From positions 62,001-126,000 of the forward strand of contig CAZYQW010000119.1 in NCBI GenBank assembly GCA_964649825.1: DNA of 64,000 bases. The letters are read 5' to 3'. The position numbers and the translations under genes are program-made. Each line of letters begins with the position of its first letter. Position 1 is the first letter of the stretch. This document shows, in pieces, positions 1-8,305 of the stretch. Under the pieces are notes generated by a model. That model was not told the DNA's origin, ran no database searches, and was given only the letters and a program-made list of their open reading frames with translations. Origin of the DNA: CAZYQW01 sp964649825 (lineage in GTDB: Bacteria > Planctomycetota > B15-G4 > JADJEK01).

Positions 1-1
1 T

Positions 2-505
2 TTCGTGCTCGTGGATCAGCACGCGCTTCATGAGCGCGTGCTGTACGAGCGGATGCGCCGCCAGGTCGACGGGGGCGTGCTGAAGAGCCAACGGCTGCTC
101 GTGCCGGTCGCGGTCGAGGTCTCCCGTGCCGAGACGATGCGCGCCGAGGAGGCCGCGGAGGATCTTGCGCAGCTCGGGCTCGAGGTGAGCGTGCTCGGTG
201 ACACGACGATCGCGGTCCATTCCGTCCCGGTGCTCCTGAAGGACGCTGACGTGGAATCGGTCGTCCGCGGCGCGCTGGCCGAGGACGCCGCGGCGGCGCG
301 CGAACGGCTCGATCATCGGCTGCACACGATGGCCTGTCACGCGGCGGTGCGGGCCGGAGACGTCCTGCGCGACGAGGAGATCGAGGCGCTGCTCGACGAA
401 GCCGCGCAGGTGCCGGAGGCGAAGGCGTGTCCGCACGGGAGGCCGACCTCGGTGAGGGTGTCGAACGCGGAGCTGGAGAGGTGGTTCAAGCGGTCGGGGT
501 TCTAG
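2..505 (+). CDS. mutL: DNA mismatch repair protein MutL, C-terminal part
   Basis: The gene enters from the left edge, so only its last 167 codons are present; there is no start in the window. MutL couples mismatch recognition by MutS to strand removal. The piece is the C-terminal dimerisation/endonuclease domain. It carries the endonuclease signature DQHA-x2-E-x4-E at its very beginning, an ACHAAVRAG segment and a CPHGRPT motif near the C-terminus. These are the metal-binding motifs of nicking MutL proteins, known from bacteria that lack MutH, so this one is probably an active endonuclease. The family assignment is firm; the missing N-terminal ATPase half is presumed intact upstream. Confidence 0.93.
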   Translation, partial: FVLVDQHALHERVLYERMRRQVDGGVLKSQRLLVPVAVEVSRAETMRAEEAAEDLAQLGLEVSVLGDTTIAVHSVPVLLKDADVESVVRGALAEDAAAARERLDHRLHTMACHAAVRAGDVLRDEEIEALLDEAAQVPEAKACPHGRPTSVRVSNAELERWFKRSGF

Positions 506-838
506 TGGCGTGAGTCAGGGCCCGCCGGCCGGGTGTCTCGCAAGTCCCCACCGCGGTAGGACCGCAACCAAGGCGCAACCCAGGCGGAACCGGGGTCGCA
601 TCGCATCCGACCGAGAGTTCTCCAGAGTGATACCGCGTGGAACGGGGTCGCGACCGACGGTCGCCGTGTTCGGCCTCGGCCCAACGCGCCGACCTCCCCC
701 GACCCCGTTCCCGACGCGGCACCGGCTCCACCCACCACCATCCTCGAATCCGCGCGCCAGGTTCCTCCCCCGTCGTCGCGTGACAACAAGTTCGCGGCTG
801 GAACCCAGGTCGATGGCGGCGACCCCCCGGAACGATGG
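506..838. other. Intergenic region, no gene seen
   Basis: This 333-base gap lies between the end of mutL and the end of the leftward SGNH hydrolase gene. Open frames cross it but none has recognisable protein features or a ribosome binding site. I see short GC-rich repeats of GGTCGC type but no clear terminator with a T run. Confidence 0.5.
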
Positions 839-1900
839 TCAGCGAGGCTCGCCGGGAACCAGGTCGCGGACCCTCACGAACTCAGCGATCGCCGCCGCGA
901 AGCGCTCGTGCGCGGCGGAGTTCGGGTGGTGATCGCGATGCTCCGGGGCGGCCCAGAAGAGGGGGGCGGGCTCGCCGAGCAGGCAGTCCAGGAGGGGGAG
1001 GAGCGGCACCCCTTCATCCGCGGCAACTCCCGCGAGCCACGCGCTGGCCGCGCGGCCGCGGTAGCCGTCGTGCTCGAGGACGAGGTCGCCGGTCTCGGTC
1101 GATTCGATCATCGGGACGTCGAGGACCGCGCACCGGGCTCCGCGCGCCTCGACCGCAGCGATCGTCTCGCGAAGCCGCGCCTCGCTGAAGGTCAGGTTCT
1201 CTCCCTCGCCCAGCTCGTACCGGCCGGACTGGCGATACCACTCGACGCGGCGCAGCGACACCTTGCGATAGAGGTAGGAGCGCCAGAGCGTCGGTTTCCA
1301 CGCGTCGGGGAGCGGCAGCGGATCGCAGAACAGATGGCCGTCGTAGCCGACGTGGAAGCCGAGCCGCTCGAGGTCGTTCACGAAGAAGCCGATCAGGACC
1401 AGGTCGGGGGCGACGGCGGACTCGAGGCGGCGAAAGAGCGCGAGCTGGTCGCGGGTGTTGTAGCCGGGAATGCCGGCGTTCACGACGTCGATCGGACGCA
1501 CGCTCGGAGGATCGTTCAGGCGCCGCTCGAGTCGCGCGCAGAACGTCTCGTCGGCGGGGACGCCGACGCCGTAGACGTTGCTGTCGCCGAGGACGAGAAC
1601 GCGGAACGAACCGCTGGTCAGCGATTGCGATGCACTGTCGCGCAGGCCGAGCGCGTCGTGCCGATATTCGATGCCGCGGACCGTCACCGCGCTGCCCGGC
1701 CGCCCGAGGTAGCGCACTCCGCCGTCCTCGACCGGCTCGAACATGCGCGCGTCGGCGAAGATCCGGCCCTTCTCGCCCTGGGCGACGTGGATGTCCAACC
1801 CCGCGCGGTACCACGTCCGCACGATCAGCTCGGCGCCGGCGACGAGGACGATGGCAGGGACGAGGACGAGCCCGGCGCGGCCGAGCGCACGACGCCTCAC
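839..1900 (-). CDS. Membrane-anchored SGNH/GDSL hydrolase
   Basis: This 353-residue protein has one N-terminal membrane segment (about residues 8-27) followed by an extracytoplasmic SGNH hydrolase domain. Block I is VLVLGDSN (Ser near residue 107), block II is NAGIPGYNT, block III is FFVNDL, and the terminal Asp-His pair sits in RDHHPNS. The family includes esterases, lipases and O-acetyl esterases or transferases acting on cell-surface glycans; the substrate cannot be read here. The GTG start at 1900 overlaps the stop of the upstream lipoprotein gene by four bases (GTGA), so the two are probably translationally coupled. It is the last gene of a three-gene leftward operon. A much longer frame upstream of this start has no SGNH homology and lies over the lipoprotein gene. 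Confidence 0.8.
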   Translation of the reverse strand: MRRRALGRAGLVLVPAIVLVAGAELIVRTWYRAGLDIHVAQGEKGRIFADARMFEPVEDGGVRYLGRPGSAVTVRGIEYRHDALGLRDSASQSLTSGSFRVLVLGDSNVYGVGVPADETFCARLERRLNDPPSVRPIDVVNAGIPGYNTRDQLALFRRLESAVAPDLVLIGFFVNDLERLGFHVGYDGHLFCDPLPLPDAWKPTLWRSYLYRKVSLRRVEWYRQSGRYELGEGENLTFSEARLRETIAAVEARGARCAVLDVPMIESTETGDLVLEHDGYRGRAASAWLAGVAADEGVPLLPLLDCLLGEPAPLFWAAPEHRDHHPNSAAHERFAAAIAEFVRVRDLVPGEPR

Positions 1901-2934
1901 GGCAGCCTCACGATGTCGACCGGGTTCACGAACTCGGGCGGCGCGACGAGGACGGTCACCTCGCCGGTCGCCGGGACGAGCCGCAGGATCGCACCGCCGC
2001 CGGTCACGTTCTGGCCGCGGCCGACCGGGTCCGGCCCGCGTTGCTCGGGGTCCGCGTTGGCATCGACCATCAGGATCGCGCCGTCCGGGGCGAAGCAGCC
2101 GCGGATCGGATCGCGGAACGTACGCGACGACGCGACCAGCTCGGTCGAGCCGCCGTCGAGCCGGAGCCGGAAGACGGCGCCGATCGGCACGCCGAGCCCA
2201 TCGACGTCGGCGTTCACGTCGAAGACGAGGAGGGCACCGTCCGGCTCGCGCAGCATCGACAGCGGACTGATCCCGCGCTCCACCTTGCCGACCTCGGTCG
2301 CCGTGCCGTCGGCCGCCGACACGCGGAAGAGCACGCCCTCGTGAATGCCATCGCCGACCCCCGCGTCCGCGTCCAGGAGCAGCACGTCGCCGGTCTCCTC
2401 CACGATGGCGAACGCCGGGGCGGAGAGGCGCTCGTCGTCGCAGACCACGCGGCACGCCCCCGATGCGAGGTCGAGCTCGAGCAGGGCGCCGCGCCCGCGG
2501 CTCTTGTCCGGGCCCGGCGGCGCGATCGCCCAGCGGTCGACCACGTACAGCCGCTCCTCCCGCCCCCGCGCGATCGCGCACGGCGCCCGCAGCTCGGACG
2601 GCGACCAGACGCCGGTGACGGCGCGGCTCTCCACGTCGATCCGAAAGATCGCTCCGGTCCCCCCGCCCTCGATCGGCCGCGCCGCGAAGTCGACCACGAG
2701 GAGTTGGTCCTCGCCGTCGAGGATCGCCATCTGCGGATCGACGAAGCGCGGGTCGCTCGCGAACGGCTCGATCGTTCCCGTCGCGCGATCGAAGAGGAGC
2801 AGCGCCCCGGGAAAGCCGGCCACGCCGGGCTGCCGCGCGTCCGCGTCGACGATGACGTACCGCTCTGCCGCCGCCGGCCCGACGCAGCCCGTGCAGGCGA
2901 GCGCCGCGCCCAGTAACCGCGAGCCGAGCCTCAC
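1897..2934 (-). CDS. Secreted beta-propeller-like lipoprotein
   Basis: The protein has 345 residues. A short hydrophobic signal ends in LACTGC, so it is probably a lipoprotein or secreted. The rest is built of at least five repeats of one plan: a strand such as LLVVD, LYVVD, VLLLD, LLVFD or ILMVD, a variable loop, then GAIFRID, GALLELD, GVLFRVS, GAVFRLR or GAILRLV. This is the pattern of an NHL/SMP-30-type beta-propeller. DANAD-like acidic loops in the repeats could bind metal. The GTG start at 2934 lies seven bases after the stop of the LolA-like gene and has no obvious Shine-Dalgarno, which suggests coupling. No catalytic function can be assigned; a ligand- or polymer-binding surface role is likely. 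Confidence 0.7.
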   Translation of the reverse strand: MRLGSRLLGAALACTGCVGPAAAERYVIVDADARQPGVAGFPGALLLFDRATGTIEPFASDPRFVDPQMAILDGEDQLLVVDFAARPIEGGGTGAIFRIDVESRAVTGVWSPSELRAPCAIARGREERLYVVDRWAIAPPGPDKSRGRGALLELDLASGACRVVCDDERLSAPAFAIVEETGDVLLLDADAGVGDGIHEGVLFRVSAADGTATEVGKVERGISPLSMLREPDGALLVFDVNADVDGLGVPIGAVFRLRLDGGSTELVASSRTFRDPIRGCFAPDGAILMVDANADPEQRGPDPVGRGQNVTGGGAILRLVPATGEVTVLVAPPEFVNPVDIVRLP

Positions 2935-2941
2935 CGATCGT

Positions 2942-3772
2942 TCAGGGTTTCTTCGGCGGGAGGAAGACGGAGTCCTCGACGCCGACGTTGAACAGGATCC
3001 GGTTCACGTCGCGGGACTCGTCCACGTCGATCGCGATCGTCTCGGACGGCTTCTCCTCGTCGTTTCGGTAGAGCTTGATCTGGCCCGGCACGATGACTCC
3101 CTGCTCGTTGGGCCGGTGGAACCAGAACGAGAACTGGAGCTTCTCGCGCACCCGCTCGGTCCCTTCGTCGAGGAACTCGAGCCCGACGCCGAGGAGGTTC
3201 CTCGTGGCCTGATCGACCCAGATCGTGACGTCGGCGGTGCCGCCCTCTTCCGGCGGGAGGCGCCCGCGTCCCTTTACCACGTACGCGGTCACCTTGTCGT
3301 CGGTCGCGTCCTCGAGGCGCTCGAGGTCGGTGAGAGTGGAGACCAGATTATCCAAGAAGAAGAACCGGAGGAGCTGGCGCATCATCCGGAGGTCCTGCTG
3401 GATGTTCTCGCGGTCGGTCCGATAGTCCGGTCCATCGAGCAGGGTCACCGCGTTCTTCTTCTCGTCGAACATCCAGGCCTGCTTGCCGTCGAACCCCTGC
3501 TGGTAGTTCGTGCCGGACAGAGCGCGTTCCTCGACGCGGGTCCAAAGCCGATTCGGGGCCTTGAACTTCCGTTGAATGTCGAACTCGAGCCGGCTGCCGT
3601 TCGGGTCGCGGCGCTGGAGGTAGAGCTTGACGTAGAACGACTCGACCTCGCCCTCGACCGCGTCGGCCCGCTGTTGGATCGCCGCCGCCTCGAGGATCTC
3701 GCGCGGGGACAGCGCGTCACCGGCCGCTCCGAGCGAGAGCAGGAGGAGGAAGAGGGGGGCGATGCGCAGCAT
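2942..3772 (-). CDS. LolA-like periplasmic outer-membrane lipoprotein-sorting protein
   Basis: The protein has 276 residues with a clear signal peptide (MLRIAPLFLLLLSLG...). The body has the alternating strand pattern of the LolA/LolB half-barrel, including the segment NRLWTRVEE, a following GFDGKQAWMFDEK and repeated hydrophobic strands. LolA-type folds carry lipoproteins or other acyl cargo across the periplasm. This copy is longer than classic LolA and sits with a lipoprotein and a surface hydrolase rather than with lol genes, so a dedicated carrier or sensor role is possible. The ATG start at 3772 has a strong AAAGGAG six bases upstream. It is the first gene of the leftward operon and is divergent from the DegT gene. 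Confidence 0.65.
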   Translation of the reverse strand: MLRIAPLFLLLLSLGAAGDALSPREILEAAAIQQRADAVEGEVESFYVKLYLQRRDPNGSRLEFDIQRKFKAPNRLWTRVEERALSGTNYQQGFDGKQAWMFDEKKNAVTLLDGPDYRTDRENIQQDLRMMRQLLRFFFLDNLVSTLTDLERLEDATDDKVTAYVVKGRGRLPPEEGGTADVTIWVDQATRNLLGVGLEFLDEGTERVREKLQFSFWFHRPNEQGVIVPGQIKLYRNDEEKPSETIAIDVDESRDVNRILFNVGVEDSVFLPPKKP

Positions 3773-3858
3773 GAGCGACTCCTTTCCGGGCGTGACCGGC
3801 GGCCAGGACCCAAGAGATTAGCCATGCAGTACGACTCGATAAAGCTTGGGCCTCCCCT

Positions 3859-3913
3859 CCGTTTCGTTGCCATTTCGTTCCCGTTTCGTTGCCGTCTCGT
3901 TGCCGTCTCGTTC
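3859..3913. repeat. Five tandem 11-bp repeats between divergent genes
   Basis: Five consecutive 11-bp units follow the pattern CCRTYTCGTTS: ccgtttcgttg, ccatttcgttc, ccgtttcgttg, ccgtctcgttg, ccgtctcgttc. They sit in the 257-bp gap between the LolA-like gene (leftward) and the DegT aminotransferase (rightward). The 11-bp period is about one helical turn, so all units face the same side of the DNA. They could be an operator array or a replication-slippage product. Confidence 0.8.
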
Positions 3914-4029
3914 AAGGCGGCGGGATGCGGGCGGCGCCGGGGCGACGGGGTTTGATTTGGGCGTTGAAGCCGCCATCGCGGCTTGTAACGTAGTCAGGCT
4001 CAGCGCACTTGGAAAAGCCCGGAGAGCCC

Positions 4030-5199
4030 ATGAATGTCCCGCAGCTCGACCTCAACCTGCTCCACGAGCCGATTCTGGACGAGTTGCGCTCCGCGGTCGA
4101 CGAGGTCCTGAGGTCCGGTCGGTTCATCGGCGGGCCGATGATCGAGTCGTTCGAGAAAGAGATCGCCCAGTGGATCGGGGCCGAGTACGCGGTCGCGGTG
4201 TCGAGCGGGACCGACGCCCTCGTTGCCGCGCTGCAAGCGCTCGGGGTCGGGCCCGGCGACGAGGTGCTGACGTCGCCGTTCACCTTCTTCGCGAGCGCGG
4301 CCGCGATCGTCCGGCTCGGTGCGACGCCGGTGTTCACGGACATCGACGCGACCAACTTCGGTCTCAAGCCCGAGCGCGTCTACGACTACATCGACGACGG
4401 AGTCATCAACGGGCGGAAGGTCAGCGAGCACAACAGCGAGCACACCAAGGTGCGCGCGATCATGCCGGTCCACCTGTACGGCCAGTGCGCCGAGATGAAG
4501 CCGATCAACGAGATCGCCGACCAGTTCAGCCTCATGATCGTCGAGGACGCGGCGCAGGCGATCGGATCGCGCTACCAGGATCAACCGGCTGGAACGCTCG
4601 GCGACGCGGGATGCTTCTCGTTCTACCCGTCGAAGAACCTCGGCGCCCTCGGCGAAGGCGGTCTCGTCACCACCGACGACGAGCTCGTCGCCGATCAGGT
4701 GCGCCAGATCCGCAACCACGGACAGAGCGAACCCTACATGCACGAGGTGGTCGGCGGCAACTACCGCATGGACGCGATCACGGCGGCCTGCCTCCGCGTC
4801 AAGCTGAAGCACCTCACGGGGTGGAACCAGCTTCGTGAAGAGGCGGTGGCCCGCTACCGGAGCTTGTTCGAGGAGCAGAAGCTGCTCGACGACGTGATCC
4901 TGCCGAAGGTCGACCGGGAGCGGGTCCACAACTGGCATCAGTTCGTGATCCGCGTGGACAAGCGCGACGAGCTCCGCGCCTTCCTCATGGAGAAGGAGAT
5001 CCAGACCCAGGTCTACTATCCGGTGCCGGCGCATCTCCAGCCGAGCATGAAGCACCTCGGCTACAAGGTGGGCGATCTGCCCGAGGCCGAGCGCGCCGCG
5101 AACGAGGTTCTCTCGTTACCGCTGTTCCCCGGCATCCTAGACGAGCAGCAGGAAGCCGTCGTTTCGTCGATCCATCAGTTCTACGAGCACCATCGCTGA
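4030..5199 (+). CDS. DegT/DnrJ/EryC1/StrS family sugar aminotransferase
   Basis: This PLP-dependent enzyme transfers an amino group to a keto-sugar nucleotide, usually in making amino sugars for LPS, capsule or glycoprotein. The fold-type I signature is complete: SSGTDALVAAL for the phosphate-binding loop, EDAAQAIG with the ring-contacting Asp, and SFYPSKNLGALGEGG with the Schiff-base lysine. It has 389 residues from the ATG at 4030, preceded by GGAGAG; an in-frame TTG at 4009 is possible. The next gene, a TMTC-like membrane protein, begins 22 bases later. The exact sugar substrate cannot be told. Confidence 0.9.
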   Translation: MNVPQLDLNLLHEPILDELRSAVDEVLRSGRFIGGPMIESFEKEIAQWIGAEYAVAVSSGTDALVAALQALGVGPGDEVLTSPFTFFASAAAIVRLGATPVFTDIDATNFGLKPERVYDYIDDGVINGRKVSEHNSEHTKVRAIMPVHLYGQCAEMKPINEIADQFSLMIVEDAAQAIGSRYQDQPAGTLGDAGCFSFYPSKNLGALGEGGLVTTDDELVADQVRQIRNHGQSEPYMHEVVGGNYRMDAITAACLRVKLKHLTGWNQLREEAVARYRSLFEEQKLLDDVILPKVDRERVHNWHQFVIRVDKRDELRAFLMEKEIQTQVYYPVPAHLQPSMKHLGYKVGDLPEAERAANEVLSLPLFPGILDEQQEAVVSSIHQFYEHHR

Positions 5200-5221
5200 G
5201 CCTCTGACGCCCTCACCGTCT

Positions 5222-7408
5222 TTGCGCGCCGCCGTCGCTCTCCGCTCGCCGGGGAGCGGTTCGGCGCGGCCGGGTCGCACGGCGCAGATCCTGGTGATCC
5301 TGGCCGCGATCGTCCCGTTCCTCCCCACCCTGCAGAACGAGCTCGTCTATGACGACCAGCTCCTGCTCGTCGACGCTCCGCCGATCGAGGAATCGCTCAC
5401 CGCCGACCTGTTCGGGAACGATGACACGGGGCGACCCGCGAGCGGGTACTACCGGCCGCTGGTCCGACTCCTCTACGGGCTGGAGTCGAGCCTGTTCGGC
5501 GGCTGGCCGGTCGGCTACCACCTCGACAACCTGCTGATCTACGCCGCGATCGCGCTCGCGATGCTGCATGTGCTCCGCGCCGTGCCCGCGCTGGCCGTGA
5601 TCGCGTTGCCGGCGACGTTGCTGTTCGCGGTCCACCCCATCCACGTCGAGTCGGTCGCACCGGTGTCGGGACGCACCGACCCGCTCGCGCTCCTCTGCGC
5701 GCTCGGCGCGATCTGGTTCGCGCTGCGTGGCCAGCGGCTCCTGCCGGTCGTCCTCTACGCGCTGTCCTTGTCCTGCAAGGAGTCGGCGGTCGCGCTCTTG
5801 CCCTGGATCGCGTACGCCCCGTTCGCCACGCGCGACCCCGGCCGGGCGCGTCAGGCCGTGGTCCTGCTCGCCGCGGGTGTCGCCGTCAGTGCCGCGTTCT
5901 TCGCGGTGAAGATCTTCGCGCTGGGCATCGTCCCCCCAGAGAGCGCGTTCACCGGGGAGGGGCGGCTCGCCGAGCGATTCCTGACGTTCGTGGCCGTCCT
6001 GCCGCGCTACCTGGGGCTCGTCGTCTGGCCGGAGTCGCTCTCGATCGTCCACGACGTGGCGCTCGTGACTTCCCCGACCGATCCCCGCCTCTGGCTGGGG
6101 GTCGGCGTGCTGTTCGTCCTCCTCGCCCTGCTCCGCGTCGGGCCGGCACCGATCCGCATCGGCGTCCTGCTCTTCCTCCTCACCCTTCTGCCCGCGTCGA
6201 ACGTGGTGCCGATCACCTACGCGTTCCGAGAGGTTCCGTTTCCGTTCTTCGAGCGCTACCTGTTCGTGCCGTTGCTCGGGGTCGTGATCGCCGCGGCGGG
6301 CCTTGTCCACCTCGCGGCGAAGGACGTCCGCGTGACGACCGCGGTCGCGATCCTGCTCGCACTGCCGCTCGGGGCGCGCGCGTGGGACCGCTGCCACGAC
6401 TTCCGCTCGGACGTGATCCTCTACACGGAGGCGGCGCGACACGTGCGCGACCGGCGATTCCTGCTCGTCCACGTCGCCTACGCGCGGCTCCGGGGTCAGG
6501 ACCCGGTCGCGGCGATGAAGACGTTCGACGAAGTGCTCGCGATCGACCCGGCGTACGTCGAGGCGCGGCTCGGCAAAGCGACGGTCCTCGCGACGCTCGC
6601 GCACGCGTATCAGAACGAGGCGCGTCTGCACGTCGACCGCCACGAAGAAAACGAGGCCGCCGCGATGCGGGCCGAGGCTTCGCGCCTGATCGCGTCGGCG
6701 CGCGAGCTGCTCGTGCCGCTCTCCGACCCGGATCACCCGACCGGCCGCGCGCTGGAGGCTCTCGGCACCCTGGCCGGACTCGAGGGCGATGCGTACGAAG
6801 CGGCACGCCTCTATCGCCGCGCGTGGGACACCCGCGACTTCAGCCCGGCCTTGGCGGCGAACTTCCGCAAGCTCGCGCTCGATTTCATGGAGGAAGGACG
6901 GTGGTTGACGCAGCAGCGGGCATTGAAGGAAGCGAACCACGTGTTCGAGAACGCCGTGCGCGCTCTCTGTGGACGCGTGCCGCCGGCCGACGTTCCCGAC
7001 CCGATCTTCGACGAGGTGATCAAGATCCTCTGCATGCGGGCGGACAACCTGCTCTTGCTCGGGGGGCGCGCCCAGGCGCAGGCGGCGTACCTGGACGTCC
7101 TCGAGCGCGACGCAGACCAGTACCGATGCCACGAAGGGCTCGGATACCTCGCGAAGCAGTCGGGCGACCGCGCCGAGGCCCTCCGTCGTTTCGCACTTGC
7201 GCTCTCGATCGAGCCGAACGCCTTCTATGCGCTGAACGAGATGTTCACGATGCTGATGGAGGACGGGCGCCGGGACGAGGCGTATCAATACATCGAGCGC
7301 CTCCGCCGGTTCTACCGGGACGCGGAGGTCCGTGACGTCCCGCTTCCCATCACGAAGCCGCCGGAGATTCCGGAAGCCCGGGACGCCAAGCCCGTGGACG
7401 ACCCGTAG
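5222..7408 (+). CDS. TMTC-like membrane protein with C-terminal TPR repeats
   Basis: The 728-residue protein begins with a polytopic membrane half (about residues 20-390). A signature like that of the eukaryotic TMTC O-mannosyltransferases is present: VYDD after the first membrane segment, a YYRPL motif, then HPIHVESVAPVSGRTDPLA and SLSCKESA. TMTC proteins belong to the GT-C fold and use polyprenyl-phosphate sugars. The C-terminal half (about 410-710) holds TPR helices, for example FDEVLAIDPAYVEARLG and RFALALSIEPNAFYALNE. I therefore suggest a periplasm-facing glycosyltransferase acting on protein; this is inference from motifs. The TTG start at 5222 is the only one that keeps the first membrane segment whole. 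The sugar aminotransferase just upstream fits a glycosylation role. Confidence 0.75.
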   Translation: MRAAVALRSPGSGSARPGRTAQILVILAAIVPFLPTLQNELVYDDQLLLVDAPPIEESLTADLFGNDDTGRPASGYYRPLVRLLYGLESSLFGGWPVGYHLDNLLIYAAIALAMLHVLRAVPALAVIALPATLLFAVHPIHVESVAPVSGRTDPLALLCALGAIWFALRGQRLLPVVLYALSLSCKESAVALLPWIAYAPFATRDPGRARQAVVLLAAGVAVSAAFFAVKIFALGIVPPESAFTGEGRLAERFLTFVAVLPRYLGLVVWPESLSIVHDVALVTSPTDPRLWLGVGVLFVLLALLRVGPAPIRIGVLLFLLTLLPASNVVPITYAFREVPFPFFERYLFVPLLGVVIAAAGLVHLAAKDVRVTTAVAILLALPLGARAWDRCHDFRSDVILYTEAARHVRDRRFLLVHVAYARLRGQDPVAAMKTFDEVLAIDPAYVEARLGKATVLATLAHAYQNEARLHVDRHEENEAAAMRAEASRLIASARELLVPLSDPDHPTGRALEALGTLAGLEGDAYEAARLYRRAWDTRDFSPALAANFRKLALDFMEEGRWLTQQRALKEANHVFENAVRALCGRVPPADVPDPIFDEVIKILCMRADNLLLLGGRAQAQAAYLDVLERDADQYRCHEGLGYLAKQSGDRAEALRRFALALSIEPNAFYALNEMFTMLMEDGRRDEAYQYIERLRRFYRDAEVRDVPLPITKPPEIPEARDAKPVDDP

Positions 7409-7561
7409 GTGGAGCGCGGGATGCTCCGCGCGATTCCCGTGCATTCGTTCGACTCGGATTCCATCGACTGGGACTCGTTCGACTCGCCTCCCGACTCGAC
7501 ATCGGGCTCGATTCCGGCGAGACTGGCTCCTCAATTGGTTCGGGTCCGGAGATCAGCATCG

Positions 7562-8305
7562 ATGAGCCCTCCCGTCTTGGAGGCGAAGAACCTCTACCGC
7601 CTCTATGCCCAGGGAAAACAGAGCGTCGCCGCGCTGAAGGACGTCTCGTTCCGCGTGGAACCGGGGCAGTTCGTCGCGTTCACCGGGCCGTCCGGCAGCG
7701 GCAAGTCGACGTTGTTGAACCTGCTGGCCGGACTCGACGTGCCGTCGTCGGGGTCGGTCTTCCTGGACGGCGTGGACCTTGCCACGCTGGATGAGAAGCA
7801 CCGCACGCTCGCCCGGCGCGAGCGCATTGGATTCGTCTTCCAGTTCTTCAATCTGGTGCCGACGCTGACCGTCGCCGAGAACATCGGCATTCCCCTCGCG
7901 CTCGCCGGCGTGCGGCGACCACGCGAGGACGAGCGATTCCTCCGAATCGTCGACTTCTTCGGCCTCCGCGACCTGCTCGATCGCCGCCCCCACGCGCTGT
8001 CGGGCGGCGAGATGCAGCGAACGTCCATCGCGCGGGCCGTCGTCCATGAGCCGCCGATCGTGCTGGCCGACGAACCGACGGGAAACCTATCGACGCGGGC
8101 CGGTCAGGACGTGCTCGAGCTATTGCGTCGCTCGGTCGACCAGTTGGGCCGCACGGTGCTTCTCGTCACGCACAACCCGCGCGACGCCGCGTGCGCCGAT
8201 CAGGTGCGGTTCTTGAAGGACGGAAGCCTCCTCCCGGAGGTGGTCGAAGGAGCGGACAACGATGAGGCTCGAATCACGGATCGCATGGCGGTCCTTGGCC
8301 TCTAG
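7562..8305 (+). CDS. ABC transporter ATP-binding protein, LolD/MacB type
   Basis: The 247-residue ATPase has all the nucleotide-binding motifs: Walker A GPSGSGKST, Q-loop FVFQFFNLVPTLT, signature LSGGEMQR, Walker B IVLADEPTG and the switch histidine in LLVTHNP. The FQFFNLVPTLT context is typical of the LolD/MacB class that powers mechanotransmission to FtsX-type permeases rather than a substrate channel. The ATG at 7562 follows GGAG by ten bases and matches family N-termini. The same frame is open back to a GTG at 7409 and would add a Ser/Asp-rich leader of 51 residues, which I reject. It overlaps the following permease gene by 44 bases. Confidence 0.92.
   Translation: MSPPVLEAKNLYRLYAQGKQSVAALKDVSFRVEPGQFVAFTGPSGSGKSTLLNLLAGLDVPSSGSVFLDGVDLATLDEKHRTLARRERIGFVFQFFNLVPTLTVAENIGIPLALAGVRRPREDERFLRIVDFFGLRDLLDRRPHALSGGEMQRTSIARAVVHEPPIVLADEPTGNLSTRAGQDVLELLRRSVDQLGRTVLLVTHNPRDAACADQVRFLKDGSLLPEVVEGADNDEARITDRMAVLGL

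Noticed and set aside
5213..7534. A 773-codon antisense frame over the TMTC-like gene
   Set aside because: Charged low-complexity composition, no start context, and the plus-strand protein has clear membrane and TPR features.
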